A stretch of DNA of 64,000 nucleotides, from the NCBI GenBank assembly GCA_963575745.1, contig CAUYUJ010012558.1, forward strand, positions 339,001 through 403,000. Reading direction: 5' to 3'. Made by a program: the position numbers and the translations under genes. The notes under the pieces were generated by a model, which was not told the DNA's origin, searched no databases, and saw only the letters and a program-made list of their open reading frames with translations. Positions within the stretch are counted from its first letter, which is position 1, and every line of letters starts with the position of its first letter. The DNA comes from Prorocentrum cordatum (Eukaryota > Sar > Dinophyceae > Prorocentrales > Prorocentraceae). Below, piece by piece: positions 46,000 through 56,440 of the stretch.

Positions 46000-48900
46000 T
46001 CAGGCCTGCTCGAGCATCGCCCCGACAGTCTGCAGCGTGGCCCTCAGCGTGCGCTTCTCGCCGGCCACGACGCGCAGCGCCGCGGCGCGGCGCCTCGCTC
46101 CCGAGCCCGCCGCCGCCGCGGCGGCCTCGGCCTCGATGGCCGGCAGCCGCTCCTCGTCCTGGCTGCGCCAGGGGGGCATCCCGAACTCACAGCCGCTACT
46201 ACGAGATTCGCAGGGGGCCACTGGCAGACCCCCTCGAGTCACGAGACAATTACGGCGAGAGGTGCTTCGCTATTTTCGTCCTCTGGGGGCCCTCGCTCAC
46301 TGGGCCTCGGGAGCGTCCAAAACGACTCGGGACGAAACGCCGGCCCTGGGGAATGGGTCGAGACTCTTGGGGGCCGACATCATGACACAATCATGACGTC
46401 GGGGCTCTGGGGCATCCGAAGCCTCAGCGAGATTCGCAGAGGGCCACTCCGCGCACGAAGCACCGCCACCACGCCCGGCCAGGCCCATCTTCGGGGACGA
46501 CGCGTGCGCCCTCTGGGCCGAGGCCCCGGACTGCCCGCACACCATGGCCGGGCCCAGGGCGGCCCCCAGCCAGGCACGGGTGCGGCGTGCAGGTGCGCTC
46601 TGCGGGCGGGGCTTCTGCCCCGAAGCCCCTTGGGAACGGTGGGCCTGGGCACCTCCCCGCCCGCGGGGGAGAGTCGGGCAGAGGCACCCGCGCGGGCGCT
46701 GGAGGCCCCTGGGGCACGACTCTCCGAGGCGGTGGGCACGTGGACGGCTGCTCTCTGGCGACGGGAAAGGTCCTGCTCCAGAGAGGCCGGGTAGCCCTGC
46801 AGCAGGGACGACAGGCTCGCCTGCAGCTGGGCCAGCGCGCCCCTGCGCGGCGACGCGCAAGAATGACCCGCTAGGCACGGGCGACCTCTGTGGTGCGCGA
46901 CTCTCGGGGACCGTGGGGAGGCCAAACCCGGGCGCGACGGACGCTGCTATCGCATCGCGTTCAGTCATCTGGGGGCCCCCAGGTGCCTCGGGGATCTTCT
47001 GACCCGGGTCAGTCCAGGCCCGGGTCAGTCAGGCCTTGCAGGATCCGGGGAGATCCTGCAGGATCCTGCAGCCAAGCCCGGTCCATACAGCCCTTGCTCT
47101 GCAGGATGCTGCACACTCCGGCGCTCTGACTGACCCCCGGTTGAGTCCACCCCCGTCTCTTGAGCCCCAGGGTGCCCGCACCGAAAGTCACTCTGGCGAA
47201 AGGCCACTCCTTGCGTGCAGCCCGCCTGCGCGCGCCCGCGTCCGCGTCGCTGCGCGCCAGCGCCTCCTGGCTCGGCGCGCCGCCGCCGCAGCAGAGCCTG
47301 CCCAGGCGCAGGAAGGCCAGCACCCGCTCCAGCTGCGCTGGGGGCGCGCCCCGCGCGCCCAGGCGCACGTGCAGCGAAGCCTTGGGGCGCGAAGTCGTGG
47401 GAGGGCGACGAAGGAGGGCGGAAGGTGGGTGCTCGTCTCGCGCACGTCAGGGCCCCATTGGCAGGCCCGACCAGGCCTCTCTTCGGCAACCCTCGCTGCC
47501 CCCCCGCGTGTCGCCCCCACCCCCACCCGCAACTCGCGCCCCAGAAGCCTGGGACGCCTCCTCGTGCAGCTCGCGGTCGGCAGGCAGCAGCTCCAGGAAC
47601 TCCGGCCTGTGAGAGCGAGGGGGGGAATCAGGGAGCCAGCCTGGCCAGTCACCCGTAGGGTGGAGACGACAGGTGCTCTCCCCCCTCGGAACGAGGGAGT
47701 ACCAGCATCAGTAACGTGAGCACCTTGCGAGCCGGAAGGGGCAGCAGTAGAGGTCCGGATAGCCAAGGCAAGGCTAACGGCGATGTCGGTTAACGGCGAT
47801 GTTGGAAATCTGGTTTCTGCGACGCCGGACTCGCGCAGAACAAACTGTAGGAAAACGCGAACAAGCCTTTCATACAAATGGGTTGGCCACGAACAACCCC
47901 CACCTACAATACCGAAATCTACATCGCGGTTACCTACATCGCCGTCAGCGCGTCTACGGGATAGGGTAAAACATTTGGAAAGAGAAAGTGCAGTCGGGCT
48001 TCTGAAAGAAGGAACGTTGAATGAAGAACAACGCCCCTCCTTGGGCCCCAAAGGAGGCCGCGTGGACGAGGAGCGCTAGAAACACAGCCATGGAAGGACC
48101 TATGGATCATCGAGCCCCTTCCAAACCCAAACCGTTCCTTGCAGTGCGTGCGCGGCCGCAAGAAACCCTCGCAAGAAACCCAGCCCTGAAACCCGCAGAC
48201 GCGAGATGCAAGCGTGGGGAGCCCAGAGCACCCTGAACGCAGCAGCTCCTTCAACGGCCGCGGGAAGTCACCGCGCAGCGCGCGGAGCGAAGAAACTCAG
48301 GGTAGCCTGACGAAAAACACACGGTTTCTTGATGCGCGCCCCCACTGTAGGGAACATGGAGCCCCTTCGGAACCCAAACTGTTCCTTATTTCAGCGTCTT
48401 GTCTGTGCCCACACGGCCCACACGGCCTGGCGTCCTCCGCCACCACCGCGCAGCCTGGCCGCTGCAGGCCCGCGTCGAGGCCCCGCGCCAGGCCCTCGTA
48501 CAGAGCCTGGGACCCCGCCACCACTGGGAAGGTCAGCGCGAGCTCCACGCAGTCGTGCGGGTTGTCGGGGATGACGATCGGGGGACAAAAGATACAATAC
48601 ACATGCGATCTTGGAGGTCCGCGCGGATTCCTCGGATTGGGGCCGGAAGCCCCTGGCGGTGCCTCCAGCGCAACCCCTGACGCGCTCCGCGCGCCAGAGA
48701 GGGGTGGCCAACGCCGATTCAATAGATTCGCGCGGATCTCAAAAACCTGTTGCTTATGCGCAACTCTTTGTTCCCCTGAGACGAAGCCCGCGTTCATCAG
48801 GAGGCGCCCGTTGGACGCCGCGCTGTAGGAGTAGAAGGCCTGCTCGCCCGCCTGGAAATCCCTGTAGGCGCGGATGACCAGCAGCTGGTCGCCCGTGCGC

Positions 48901-50317
48901 TCGCTCGCCTCCAGGTTCACGTCGTCGTTGCCGCACGGGGCGTCGGGGCTGTGATTGAACATGTCCTGCCCCAGCCCCAGCACGCAGAGTAAGGAGCCAT
49001 CGGCCATGGCAAACTGCACCATCCGCGAGATGAGTATCTTCTGTGCCCACAGGAACTCTGTGAGGCCGATGTTGTGGCGCGCGAGGAAATCGCCGATGAC
49101 CTCCTGCAGCTCCGAGAACTCCTGCTCGATGTCGGCCTTGCAGGCCAAGGCGACCTCGGCCCACTTGCTGCCTGCAAGCAGTCCCAGGTCCTCCTGCCCC
49201 CAGTCCAGCAACGTCTCGACCTCCGTGGCGACCAGCTCCGCGACGTGGTGGCTCCGGTACCTCGCCATCGCTCGGACGTCCATTCCCCGTGCATGTGTCG
49301 GCTTCGTGCGTGTCTTTTCGCTCGATGACCCTCGGGGTGGTCCTCGCAGGAAGAGACGCTCGTCCGATCGATGCCAAGGTACTCCTCGCCCGAGCCAGTG
49401 GCGCGCACCACCAGGATGTGCAGGGCCATGATCGGGTCGGGCGAAAGGGGGGGATAGCAAAGGGGAGGTTTCAGAATCAGCTCACGTAGCTGATTTTCCC
49501 GGCGCCTCCCAGCGCCAGAGGCAGCTATGTATCGAGGAATGGGCCCCTCGGTGAGGCCGAAACCAGCTGCACGCAGCAAATTTCGTAACCCCCCCTTTCC
49601 CAATCCCCCTCGTTCGTCCGGCCCGACATGAGCGTCACATCCGACACGGCATCCAGCACTTCGGCGCCCAGCCCGGCGAGCTGCGGGCAGGCGCGGGCGG
49701 CCTCCCCGGTCCAGCACCTGTGGGACGGGCTTCACTGGCGCCTCTGTGGACCTCCGCGGCCCTCTCGGGAAATGTAATTTCCACGGGATTTCGCTCAGGC
49801 TCCGACCACCCCTCTTCAACCTTTCGTCTGGACTTCGTCCACGTGGAGTCCAATTGACAAGCAGATCCGGCAAAATCTGGACGAAGTCCCCGAATCAATG
49901 TATTTGGGGACCCTCTGAGGCTCCCATGAAGGGCCACACAACAGCACCTGGCCAACGGCACGGACAACAGGGGCTCCCCGGTCCGGATGCCCTCCGTGCA
50001 CACCTTCTGTGGCAACTCATGGGGGCCTCCCATACCATCTTGTTGGCTCTTGCGAACCGACGCGAGTCGACACTGGTCGACGCCAATTCGACGCCAATTC
50101 GACGCGAGTCGGCGCTAAGACGGTGCCACCCCATCGACTACCAGACGCTGACCGACGCCAACGCACTCCCAAGACGGAAATGGAGAGGGCACGCGAGGCT
50201 CCAATGGTTTGCGACCGAGCACACCATGCCCCGCCCGAAGCCTGGGATCTGCGCAGGCCGGACGCGGCACGCTTCGAAGAACGGCTCCAGCGCGAAGGCC
50301 CCAGCGTCTCCCGGCAT
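46000..50317 (-). CDS. SET-domain protein lysine methyltransferase, Rubisco-LSMT type (10 exons, 450 aa)
   Basis: Exons, in transcription order: 50317-50225, 50003-49948, 49717-49627, 49426-49383, 49260-48780, 48572-48427, 47606-47549, 47380-47226, 46842-46773, 46158-46000. They join in frame for 1353 nt from ATG to TGA. The family transfers methyl groups from S-adenosylmethionine to protein lysines. Residues about 15-255 form the split SET domain: GIRTGEPLLSVP near 36, DMFNHS at 194-199, FYSYS at 238-242 and LLMNAGFV ending at 255, continuing into IPDNPHD at 256. Residues about 270-450 form the Rubisco-LSMT substrate-binding domain, with GYPASLEQDEERL across exons 9/10 and GEKRTL at 431-436. 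Length is normal for the family. The ATG is the first in frame before MPGDAGAF; an upstream leader exon is possible. All introns are bounded by direct repeats (see findings). The substrate cannot be read from the sequence. The exon structure is my prediction; family assignment is firm. Confidence 0.85.
46222..46425 (-). mobile_element. Family B copy in SET gene intron 9
   Basis: Reverse orientation: CAGACCCCCTCGAGTCACGA ... CATGACGTCGGGGCTCTGG. A 20-bp near-identical direct repeat (GAGATTCGCAG...GGCCACT) lies at 46203-46222 and 46429-46448. Confidence 0.7.
46843..47225 (-). mobile_element. Introner family E copy = SET gene intron 8, with internal expansion
   Basis: A 383-nt GC-AG intron between CGCGCAGG repeats. 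Ends are ACGCAAGGAGTGGCC and, as reverse complement, CGCAAGAATGACCC. Compared with the 45209 copy it has about 150 bp of extra sequence (46990-47165) rich in GGATCC/CAGGATCCTG palindromes. Confidence 0.65.
47382..47543 (-). mobile_element. Introner-like SET gene intron 7
   Basis: A 162-bp insert between AGGCTTC-type repeats (47544-47550 and 47376-47382). Short inverted ends are TTCTGGGGCGCGAG and CCTTGGGGCGCGAA. Splicing CAG|GCTTC ... AAG|GCTTC is a GC-AG intron of 168 nt containing an in-frame TGA. No second copy was seen in the window. Confidence 0.6.
48573..48779 (-). mobile_element. Introner family A copy = SET gene intron 5
   Basis: A 202-bp element (48578-48779) with imperfect terminal inverted repeats: TCAGGGGAACAAAG at one end and TCGGGGGACAAAAG at the other, plus inner GGAGGTCCGCGCGGATT-type arms. 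It is flanked by the duplication TCGTC (plus-strand GACGA at 48573-48577 and 48780-48784). Removing the element and one duplication joins GFV to IPDNPHD. The donor can be read as GT, but no AG precedes the acceptor. Confidence 0.8.
49261..49382 (-). mobile_element. Introner family H copy = SET gene intron 4
   Basis: A 122-nt intron bounded by GTACC direct repeats: GAGGA|GTACC ... GGCGAG|GTACC (GT-AG). Inverted ends are TTGGCATCGATCGGACG and CTCGCCATCGCTCGGACG. Splicing yields GSGEEYRSHHVAEL. Confidence 0.75.
49432..49626 (-). mobile_element. Introner family G copy = SET gene intron 3
   Basis: A 195-bp element with inverted repeats of about 40 bp that begin TCGGGCCGGACGAACGAGGG on one side and TCGGGTCGGGCGAAAGGGG on the other. 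It is flanked by TCATG (plus-strand CATGA at 49427-49431 and 49627-49631). Removal joins SDVTLM to ALHILVV in frame. The donor can be GT; the acceptor would be AT, not AG. Confidence 0.75.
49721..49941 (-). mobile_element. Introner family F copy = SET gene intron 2
   Basis: A 221-bp insert between copies of CAGGTGCTG (49942-49950 and 49712-49720). The ends GGGAGCCTCAGAGGGTCC and GGCGCCTCTGTGGACC are inverted repeats. Splicing CAG|GTGCTG ... CAG|GTGCTG gives a GT-AG intron of 230 nt. A related sequence lies at 62140-62262. Confidence 0.75.
50005..50218 (-). mobile_element. Introner = SET gene intron 1 (family F-like)
   Basis: A 214-bp insert between GGTGTGC copies at 50219-50225 and 49998-50004. 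Inverted ends on the minus strand are TGGAGCCTCGCG and, as reverse complement, GGGGGCCTCCCA, within about 28 bp of similarity. Splicing reads ATG|GTGTGC ... AAG|GTGTGC, a GT-AG intron of 221 nt (50224-50004). Confidence 0.7.
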
Positions 50318-50425
50318 GCCCGCCCCGCGGCGCGCGGCGCGCCGGGAGCGGCGCCAGAGTGCACTGCCCGATGGCTCCCTGGCCCAAAACTGTGCTACTG
50401 ACGAGGTCCTGATGGCCCCATTGAC

Positions 50426-50597
50426 CCAGACCCCCTCGAGTCCGTGAGGTGTTTCGCTATTTTCGGCCTCTGCAGGCCCTTACAGGGCCTCGGGACCGTC
50501 AAAAACCGACTCAGGATGAAAAGCTGGTCCTTGGAAATGGGTCGAGACCTCTGACGGTCGATGTTATGAAAAAATCATCACGTCGGGGGTCTAGGAT
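50426..50597 (-). mobile_element. Family B copy upstream of SET exon 1
   Basis: CCAGACCCCCTCGAGTCCG ... ATCACGTCGGGGGTCTAGG with the same core in reverse. A CTGATGGCCCC-TTGA direct repeat flanks it (50409-50424 and from 50609). Confidence 0.7.
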
Positions 50598-50599
50598 TC

Positions 50600-51240
50600 A
50601 GTCAGCCTGATGGCCCCTTGAGCCTCATGGGTCCGTGAAGCTGCTGACGAACCATCTGGAGTCCGGACATACAAAGGAGTTGGACAGAAGCACGGCCCTT
50701 TGGAAGAGAAGAGCATACATCTGCTCGCTACAGATCGACCGCCGCGCTGTATTTGCTCGGTCGGTTCGGACGGGCGGGGATGTTGGGCGAACGTGGCGAG
50801 CTGCTGCCATAGTCAGAGGCCCCCGGCCCAGATCATCCCTTCACTCCGGTCTCCGTCTGCGGAGATCTCGGGTGAGCATCGCCCTGTGGCGGTGACCATC
50901 GTCATCGTCGTTTCAAACTGGTCATATGTTAAGGGATGCCCTAGGCCCTAGGGCCGCTGTATTGCCGACACTTGCGCGTATCAATTTCAAGTGCAGCAGT
51001 GCAGCATGATTGAAGGGACCTGCCGGGGACTCTCTCGCATTGGGATGTCCATGCTCCCTCTTCTGCATCCATCCCGCCAGACGCAATGACCCCATGAATA
51101 TGCGATTCAACCAGCACCATGACTCTAGGTGGTTCAGCGAGTTTGTTTTTCAAGCCTCCTTCTTCCCCTTCGGGAAGGAATCCCACCAGCCCCTCGGGCG
51201 AGCGTGGTCAAACAATGTGTTTTCATTCCTCTTCCAATAC
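50600..51240. other. No gene recognised
   Basis: Low-repeat sequence upstream of the SET gene; a leader exon could lie here, but none is visible. Confidence 0.3.
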
Positions 51241-51780
51241 CCCTCTTCCAAGATGGCTCCAAGAGGACCTCCGATGCTCCAATATGGCCTCCACGGCGGC
51301 TCAAGATAGCCGAAGATGGTTCAGTATAGCTTCCGACATACATCCAAGAGGCCCGACGAGGGCCACAAGACGGTTCCAAGCGCTTTCGGAACCCCTTCAA
51401 GACCCCCCCCCGAGAAGCCAGACCCTTCGAAAATCTGAAGACCTTCAATGAAGGTTGCCTTCTCGTTTTTTCGCTTCCGATGTGCTTTTGAAGACTCAAA
51501 ACTGTTCCAAGATGATTGCCCGAGAGAGCCCAAAGAAGGGCCCAAGAGGCTCCCAAACTAGCCCCAAGAGCGCCCAAGAGTGGCCAAACAGGGCCCCAAG
51601 AGGATGCTTTGAGGGCCCAAGAGGGGGAAAGCAAATTTAGGACCCCCCCTCCTTTGATCGATAGCCTCCAACATGGCCTCACAAGGCTCCCAACAGCTCT
51701 CAGGAGAGCAGCAAAACAGCCCCAAGAGGGCCCTAAGACGGCTCCAAAACCGCCCGAGAGCGCCCCCAGAGAGTCCCACG
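51240..51780. repeat. Degenerate AAGATGGCTCC-type array, copy 5
   Basis: AAGATGGCTCCAAGAGG and CCCAAGAG units, ending in a CCT run (51800-51855). Confidence 0.6.
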
Positions 51781-52344
51781 AGGGCCGCAAGAGGCAGTCT
51801 GCCTCCTCCTCCTCCTCCTCCTCCTCCTGCTCCTCTTCCTCATCCTCCTCTTTCCCTCGCACACCACGGGCCTCAGGGATGGCCTGCAGGGGCCCTCCAA
51901 GGCCACCCCGTTGCTTCCCCCAGAAATCTCTCTGTTCATCCTGGTTGCCCGCCATGTTTCACTAGATGTGTCTCTTCGCCCATTTTCCCCGTGAGCTCTC
52001 GTGGGCAAGATTCCTGAACGGATTGGTGGGGATGCGCGAAGCATACAAAATATATCACTGTTCCTTATTGATGTACACCCCCTCCCCCAGGCGACCGAGG
52101 GCCAACCAGGCACCACGCCGACACCATGCCCATCCGCCCCCCGCCACTCCTGTCAAACAGAAATACAAACCGCACTCGGCCTCCAAATTTGGAGCATGCG
52201 CTGCCAACCCGATGCCCCCCCCCACCATGTTTGTCAAAAACCAACGCAACGTACACTTTGGGGCAAAGTCTTGAGTCATGTCGTATTGTTTGTTGGTAAG
52301 GACGGCGGGGATGTCAGCATATCCCTTGCCGTGCGCAGGGCTAC

Positions 52345-52480
52345 CATCCCTGACAACAAATTATCCTGGCGAAGGAGCCATATGCAGTTGTGAATACCGC
52401 AATTGTGAATATCTTCTTCGGTGGCGATCCCAATGGGGCCACGAACCGCGCGAGGGGTGTGCCGACGTGCGTAGCGGGGC
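52345..52480 (+). repeat. Composite-satellite leader with one monomer
   Basis: GGCGAAGGAGCC, CATATGCAGTTGTGAATACC, TCTTCGGTGG and GGGGCCACGAACC repeat the order found at 5027-5130. Confidence 0.7.
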
Positions 52481-52842
52481 ACACAACACGAACAACAACG
52501 ATAGGTCTGATCACGGGGGATTGAGCGCGGGTAAGACTGAGCGCGAGCGCGTCTGATGGTGGTTGAATCTGCGTGCGAGTAAATCTACGCGCGTGAGTGG
52601 GAGCATGGATGCACCCAGTGTAACTGCATACGACTGTGAGTGGCGTAAGTTTGCTTGAATCTGAATGCTCGTGACGCTGGGCCGCCGCAGGGGGCCCCCC
52701 AGAAACCCCGATGGCAACGTGTGCGCGCCGCGACGCCCATGTCGGCACGCCCCTCGAGGATCGCGCCCGCTTCCTTCTCTTCTTATTCTCCCTCTTCACC
52801 CCCGCACTCCAATGTTCAAGGCTGCGAGCGCAGCGCAGCGCA

Positions 52843-53100
52843 GCGTGGGGCCCCCGCGACGCGCGCCGGTCGCCTCGGAAAGGTCCCCAGCGACGCGTTC
52901 GGGTCGTCTGCCGCGCGGAGCAAATAGAGCTAGCTGGCCGGCTGATAGAGGGCAAGGCTCTGGCCGCTGGGCAGAGCGACGACGGGCGACCGAGGCGCCG
53001 GGCAGAGCGCAGCGCGGGGCCCCCACGACGCGCGCCGGTCGCCCCGAGGGGCCCCAGCGACGCGCGCGGGTCGTCCGCGGCGCGAGGCCAAACGCTTGGT
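52843..53100. repeat. Direct repeat of ~85 bp, two copies 165 bp apart
   Basis: GGGGCCCCCGCGACGCGCGC and GGGGCCCCCACGACGCGCGC open two copies (from about 52849 and 53014), each ending near a GTCGTCYGCSGCGCG block. It adjoins the helicase relic. Confidence 0.7.
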
Positions 53101-53189
53101 CGGACAGTCGAGAGAAGGCGCGGCTCGGGCGGGACGCCCCCCAAATCAGACCTCGCGGAAGCCGAGTTCCCTGGCGGGGGCCGTCGCCC

Positions 53190-55400
53190 CCCCGCCGCGC
53201 TGCCGGCGCCGCTGGCGGCCCTGCTGGGAAGAACTCGACGCGCAGCGCCCGCGTTGGCAGGAGGTCCTCGTGGCGCGTGGCGCGCGAGAGCAGCGCGTAG
53301 AGCTCCAGCCGCCGGTCGTCGCCCTCCTTCTCGCCGTTCCCGGCCTCGTGGCGGCCGCTATCCAGGTTCGCGCCTGGGCGACGTCGGCCGAGGGGGCAGC
53401 GCGCTGGACAGCCGACGGCCCAGGACGAGAGTCCGCTGGACCGAGAGATGGTCTGGCTGCGGACCGCTCGCGCCCAGCAGGTTCGGGCGCCGCCCCCTCG
53501 CCCCGTCGTCTTCTCGCGCGGCGCGCCCCTGGCGCGCCGCCGCGGCGACGGCCCTGCCGCGCGAGAACGGGGTGCCCGCCCGGGCGGCCTTAGAGGCGCG
53601 GAAAGTGAACGGCTCCGACGCGCGGGGCTCAATGAACACCAGCGGGCCCGCGAGGTCCCCCACGAGGCTGTCGCGGCGCCCCGGGTCGCCCACGAAGGGC
53701 GCGCTCGCGCGCTTCTCCATGCGCGCCCAGAGCCCCAGCGGCAGGCGCTTCAGATAGATCCTCTCCCCCCTGTCTCTCTGGACTTTCTCGGCGTCGCCCC
53801 GATCCCGAGGGCCCGCGACGATGCGCGCGATCTGCCCCTCGGCATCCTCGACGAGATCGAGCGCAGGAGTCGGATCCGCATGCCCGCGTGCGCCGGGGGG
53901 GGGGTCCGCGAATGCCGTCGGCGTTCTTCGATTTGGCAAAACTCATCATCTTGGCGGCGTCCTGGACATTGATCGTCGGGGCAGACCTGTCGGCAGCCTG
54001 CGCGAGGAAGAGCTTTTTTTTCTAGTGTCGTTCAAGACGTCCGAGCCCAGCAGTGCCCGCGCGTTCATCCACCGCGCCGCGGTGTCCCAGGAGAGGCCGA
54101 TCACGTGGCCTGTCTGGAACCTCTCCTCCCGGAGCCGACGATCATCGGATCTCAGCTGCACGGCGATCCACGCGGCCCGGATAGCCAGAGGGATTTGCTT
54201 CCCCAGTTTGCGCAGGGGTGCCATGAGATCATTGAGCTTCGCGCCCTCCAAGCGACTGGGCGCCTGGAGCTCGGAGCACAGCGGCGCCATCCCGAAGAGC
54301 TTCATCGCGGCCTGGCGCTCTGGGGCGAGGTTGATGCCCGCCGCCGCCACTTCCTCGAAAATGGAGATGAGCGGCGCCTTGCCGGCTTCCGCTGCAAGAC
54401 GCCCCCCAAGTGGATCACGATGGGCATCCGGCCGAAGGCGCCGCCGACCTGGTCGCGCCCCCTCTCCTCCGCGCCCCTCTCTTCCTTGCAACCCAGGTGG
54501 GGCGGGAACGCCAGCGTGTTGTACAGGTTGGGCGAGATCGTGCTTACCTCCTCCAGGATCAAACACTTGACCGCCTCCCGCGTGTCCTGCAGCGCTTTCA
54601 GCTTGCCCCCCGCGGGTATGTCCTTTTTCCTGAAGGACTGCGCTCCTATGACTCCCGCCTGGGGGCAACTAGCGGCCTTGTGAGCGTCCGTGGAGATGTT
54701 CGCGGTCGGAGACCGCTTCGCGCAGACTACCAGCGTGGACTTCGCCTTGCCTGGTCCCACTGGGAACAGCGCGTCCATGGCCGGCAGGGCGATCTCCTGC
54801 ACCATGGCGGTCTTCCCGCTGCTTCCCTGGCCGATGAACAGGAATTGGAACGTCTTCCGCATCGCGTGCTTGGCCATGCTGCCGTCCGCGATCTTCTGCT
54901 CCTCGTCCCACACCGCGTTGCAAGCATTCGCGAGAGCTGCGACGAACAAGGCCTGGTCGGGCTTCACCGCGCCTGCGCCGCCTCGGCCGGCATCGCGCCG
55001 GCGCCCGCTGCCCCGACGTCGCCCGGCGCGGGGGCGTCGTCCATGGGCACGTCCGCGTCCTTCGTGCCCCCTGGGGCTAACCTCTTCCGCTGGGTCTCCA
55101 CCATATCTCTCAGCTCGTCTGCGTCGAGGTCGCACAGGACCCTGAACGGAGCGAGGACGTCCTCCTTCAGGGCGCAAGCTGCGCGCCGCGACGCGTCGGC
55201 GTCAGTCGGCCCGGGCAGCGCCCCGTCCTCCATCATCGTGGCGTGAGCTCCTTGACGAAGGTCTGCGTGCGCTCTGCGGTGTCGAAGCGCAAGATCTGCC
55301 CGAGCGTCTCGGGGTCAAATTGATGCTCTTCCAGGGCGCCCAGCTTCGCGAAGACGTCCTGAGCGCGGATGCCCTGGGCCTGCACCTGGGACCGCAAGCG
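53190..55400 (-). pseudogene. PIF1-like DNA helicase relic
   Basis: Minus-strand coding in shifting frames. The segment near 55370-55236 (AQDVFAKLGALEEHQF) leads into MMEDGALPG from 55236. The Walker A block FIGQGSSGKTAM lies near 54840-54800, the Walker B-like LILEEVSTISP near 54560. A middle region (RLREERFQTGHVIGLSWDT, near 54100) and a motif VI-like YALLSRATRHEDLL near 53280 follow, in the order seen in PIF1 helicases. Frame breaks occur near 55236, 54970, 54390, 54010 (a run of A), 53895 (a run of C) and 53870, with no splice signals to explain them. Two breaks sit on homopolymers, so assembly error could account for some. The 5' end runs straight into a 77-bp satellite. Such helicase genes are multicopy in dinoflagellates (general knowledge), so a decayed duplicate is the likeliest reading. 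Confidence 0.7.
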
Positions 55401-56213
55401 GAACTGCCTATGGGGGCCCGAAAGGCTGCACTGAGTGCGGCGGACGCATGCGGACACCCCCCAATGGGGCCTTCGGTGGAGCTCCCTATAATGCCACGGA
55501 ACGCTGTGGTGGGCGTGGTGGACGCACGCGGCCACCCACTAGGGCCTTACGTGGAGCTCCCTATGGGGCCACGAAGCGCTGTACTGGGTGTGGCGGACGC
55601 ATGTGGCCACCCCCACAAGGGCCTTACGTGGAGCTCCCTATGGGCCATGTGGCGGGCGCATGTGGTCACCCCCACTGGGAGTTTACGTGGAGCTCCCTAT
55701 GGGGCCACGAAGCGCTGTACTAAGTGTGGCAGACGCATGTGGCCACTCCTACTGGGGCTTTAGTGGAGCTCCCTATAAATCCACAAAGCGTGTGAGGGGT
55801 GTGTCGACATAGGTGTGGCGGACGCATGTGGCCACCCCCACTGGGGCCTTACGTGGAGCTCCCTATGGGGCCACGAAGCGCTGTACTGGGTGTGGCGGAC
55901 GCCTGTGGCCACCCCCACTAGGGCCTTACGTGGAGCTCCCTATGGGGCCACGAAGCGCTGTACTGGGTGTGGCGGTCGCATGTGGCCACCCCCACTGGGG
56001 CCTTACGTGGAGCCCCCTTCTGGGGCCACGAAGCGCTGTACTGGGTGTGGCGGTCGCATGTGGCCACCCGCACTGGGGCTTTACGTGGGCCACGAAGCGC
56101 TGTACTAAGTCTGGCGGACGCAAGTGGCCACCTACTTGGGCCGCAAGTGGAGCTCCCTATGGGACCACGAAGCGCTGTACTGGGTGTGGCGGACGCATGC
56201 GGGCACCCCCACT
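55400..56213 (+). repeat. 77-bp satellite, about 10 units
   Basis: Unit GGGGCCTTACGTGGAGCTCC, GGGGCCACGAAGCGCTGTAC, GTGGCGGACGCATGTGGCC. It shares GGAGCTCCCTATGGGGCCAC with the 91-bp satellite. Confidence 0.85.
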
Positions 56214-56275
56214 GATGATGTCGATGACGATGAAGATGACGATGGCGATGCTGATGATGATGATGAGGATGATGG

Positions 56276-56349
<74 letters not shown>

Positions 56350-56440
56350 GTGGTGGTGATGATGATGATGATGGTGATGGTAGTGATGATGATAAGACTG
56401 CTGATGATGATGGGAGGAGGGAGGAAAAGGAGGAGGAAGG
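56214..56440 (+). repeat. GAT microsatellite with GGGAGGAGGG tail
   Basis: About 200 bp of GATGAT, directly after the 77-bp satellite, as in the first composite array. Confidence 0.9.

Noticed and set aside
48297-49460. 387-codon single ORF as the whole SET gene
   Set aside because: It includes 69 codons from an introner, starts mid-gene, and reads intron sequence at both ends; the ten-exon model fits the family.
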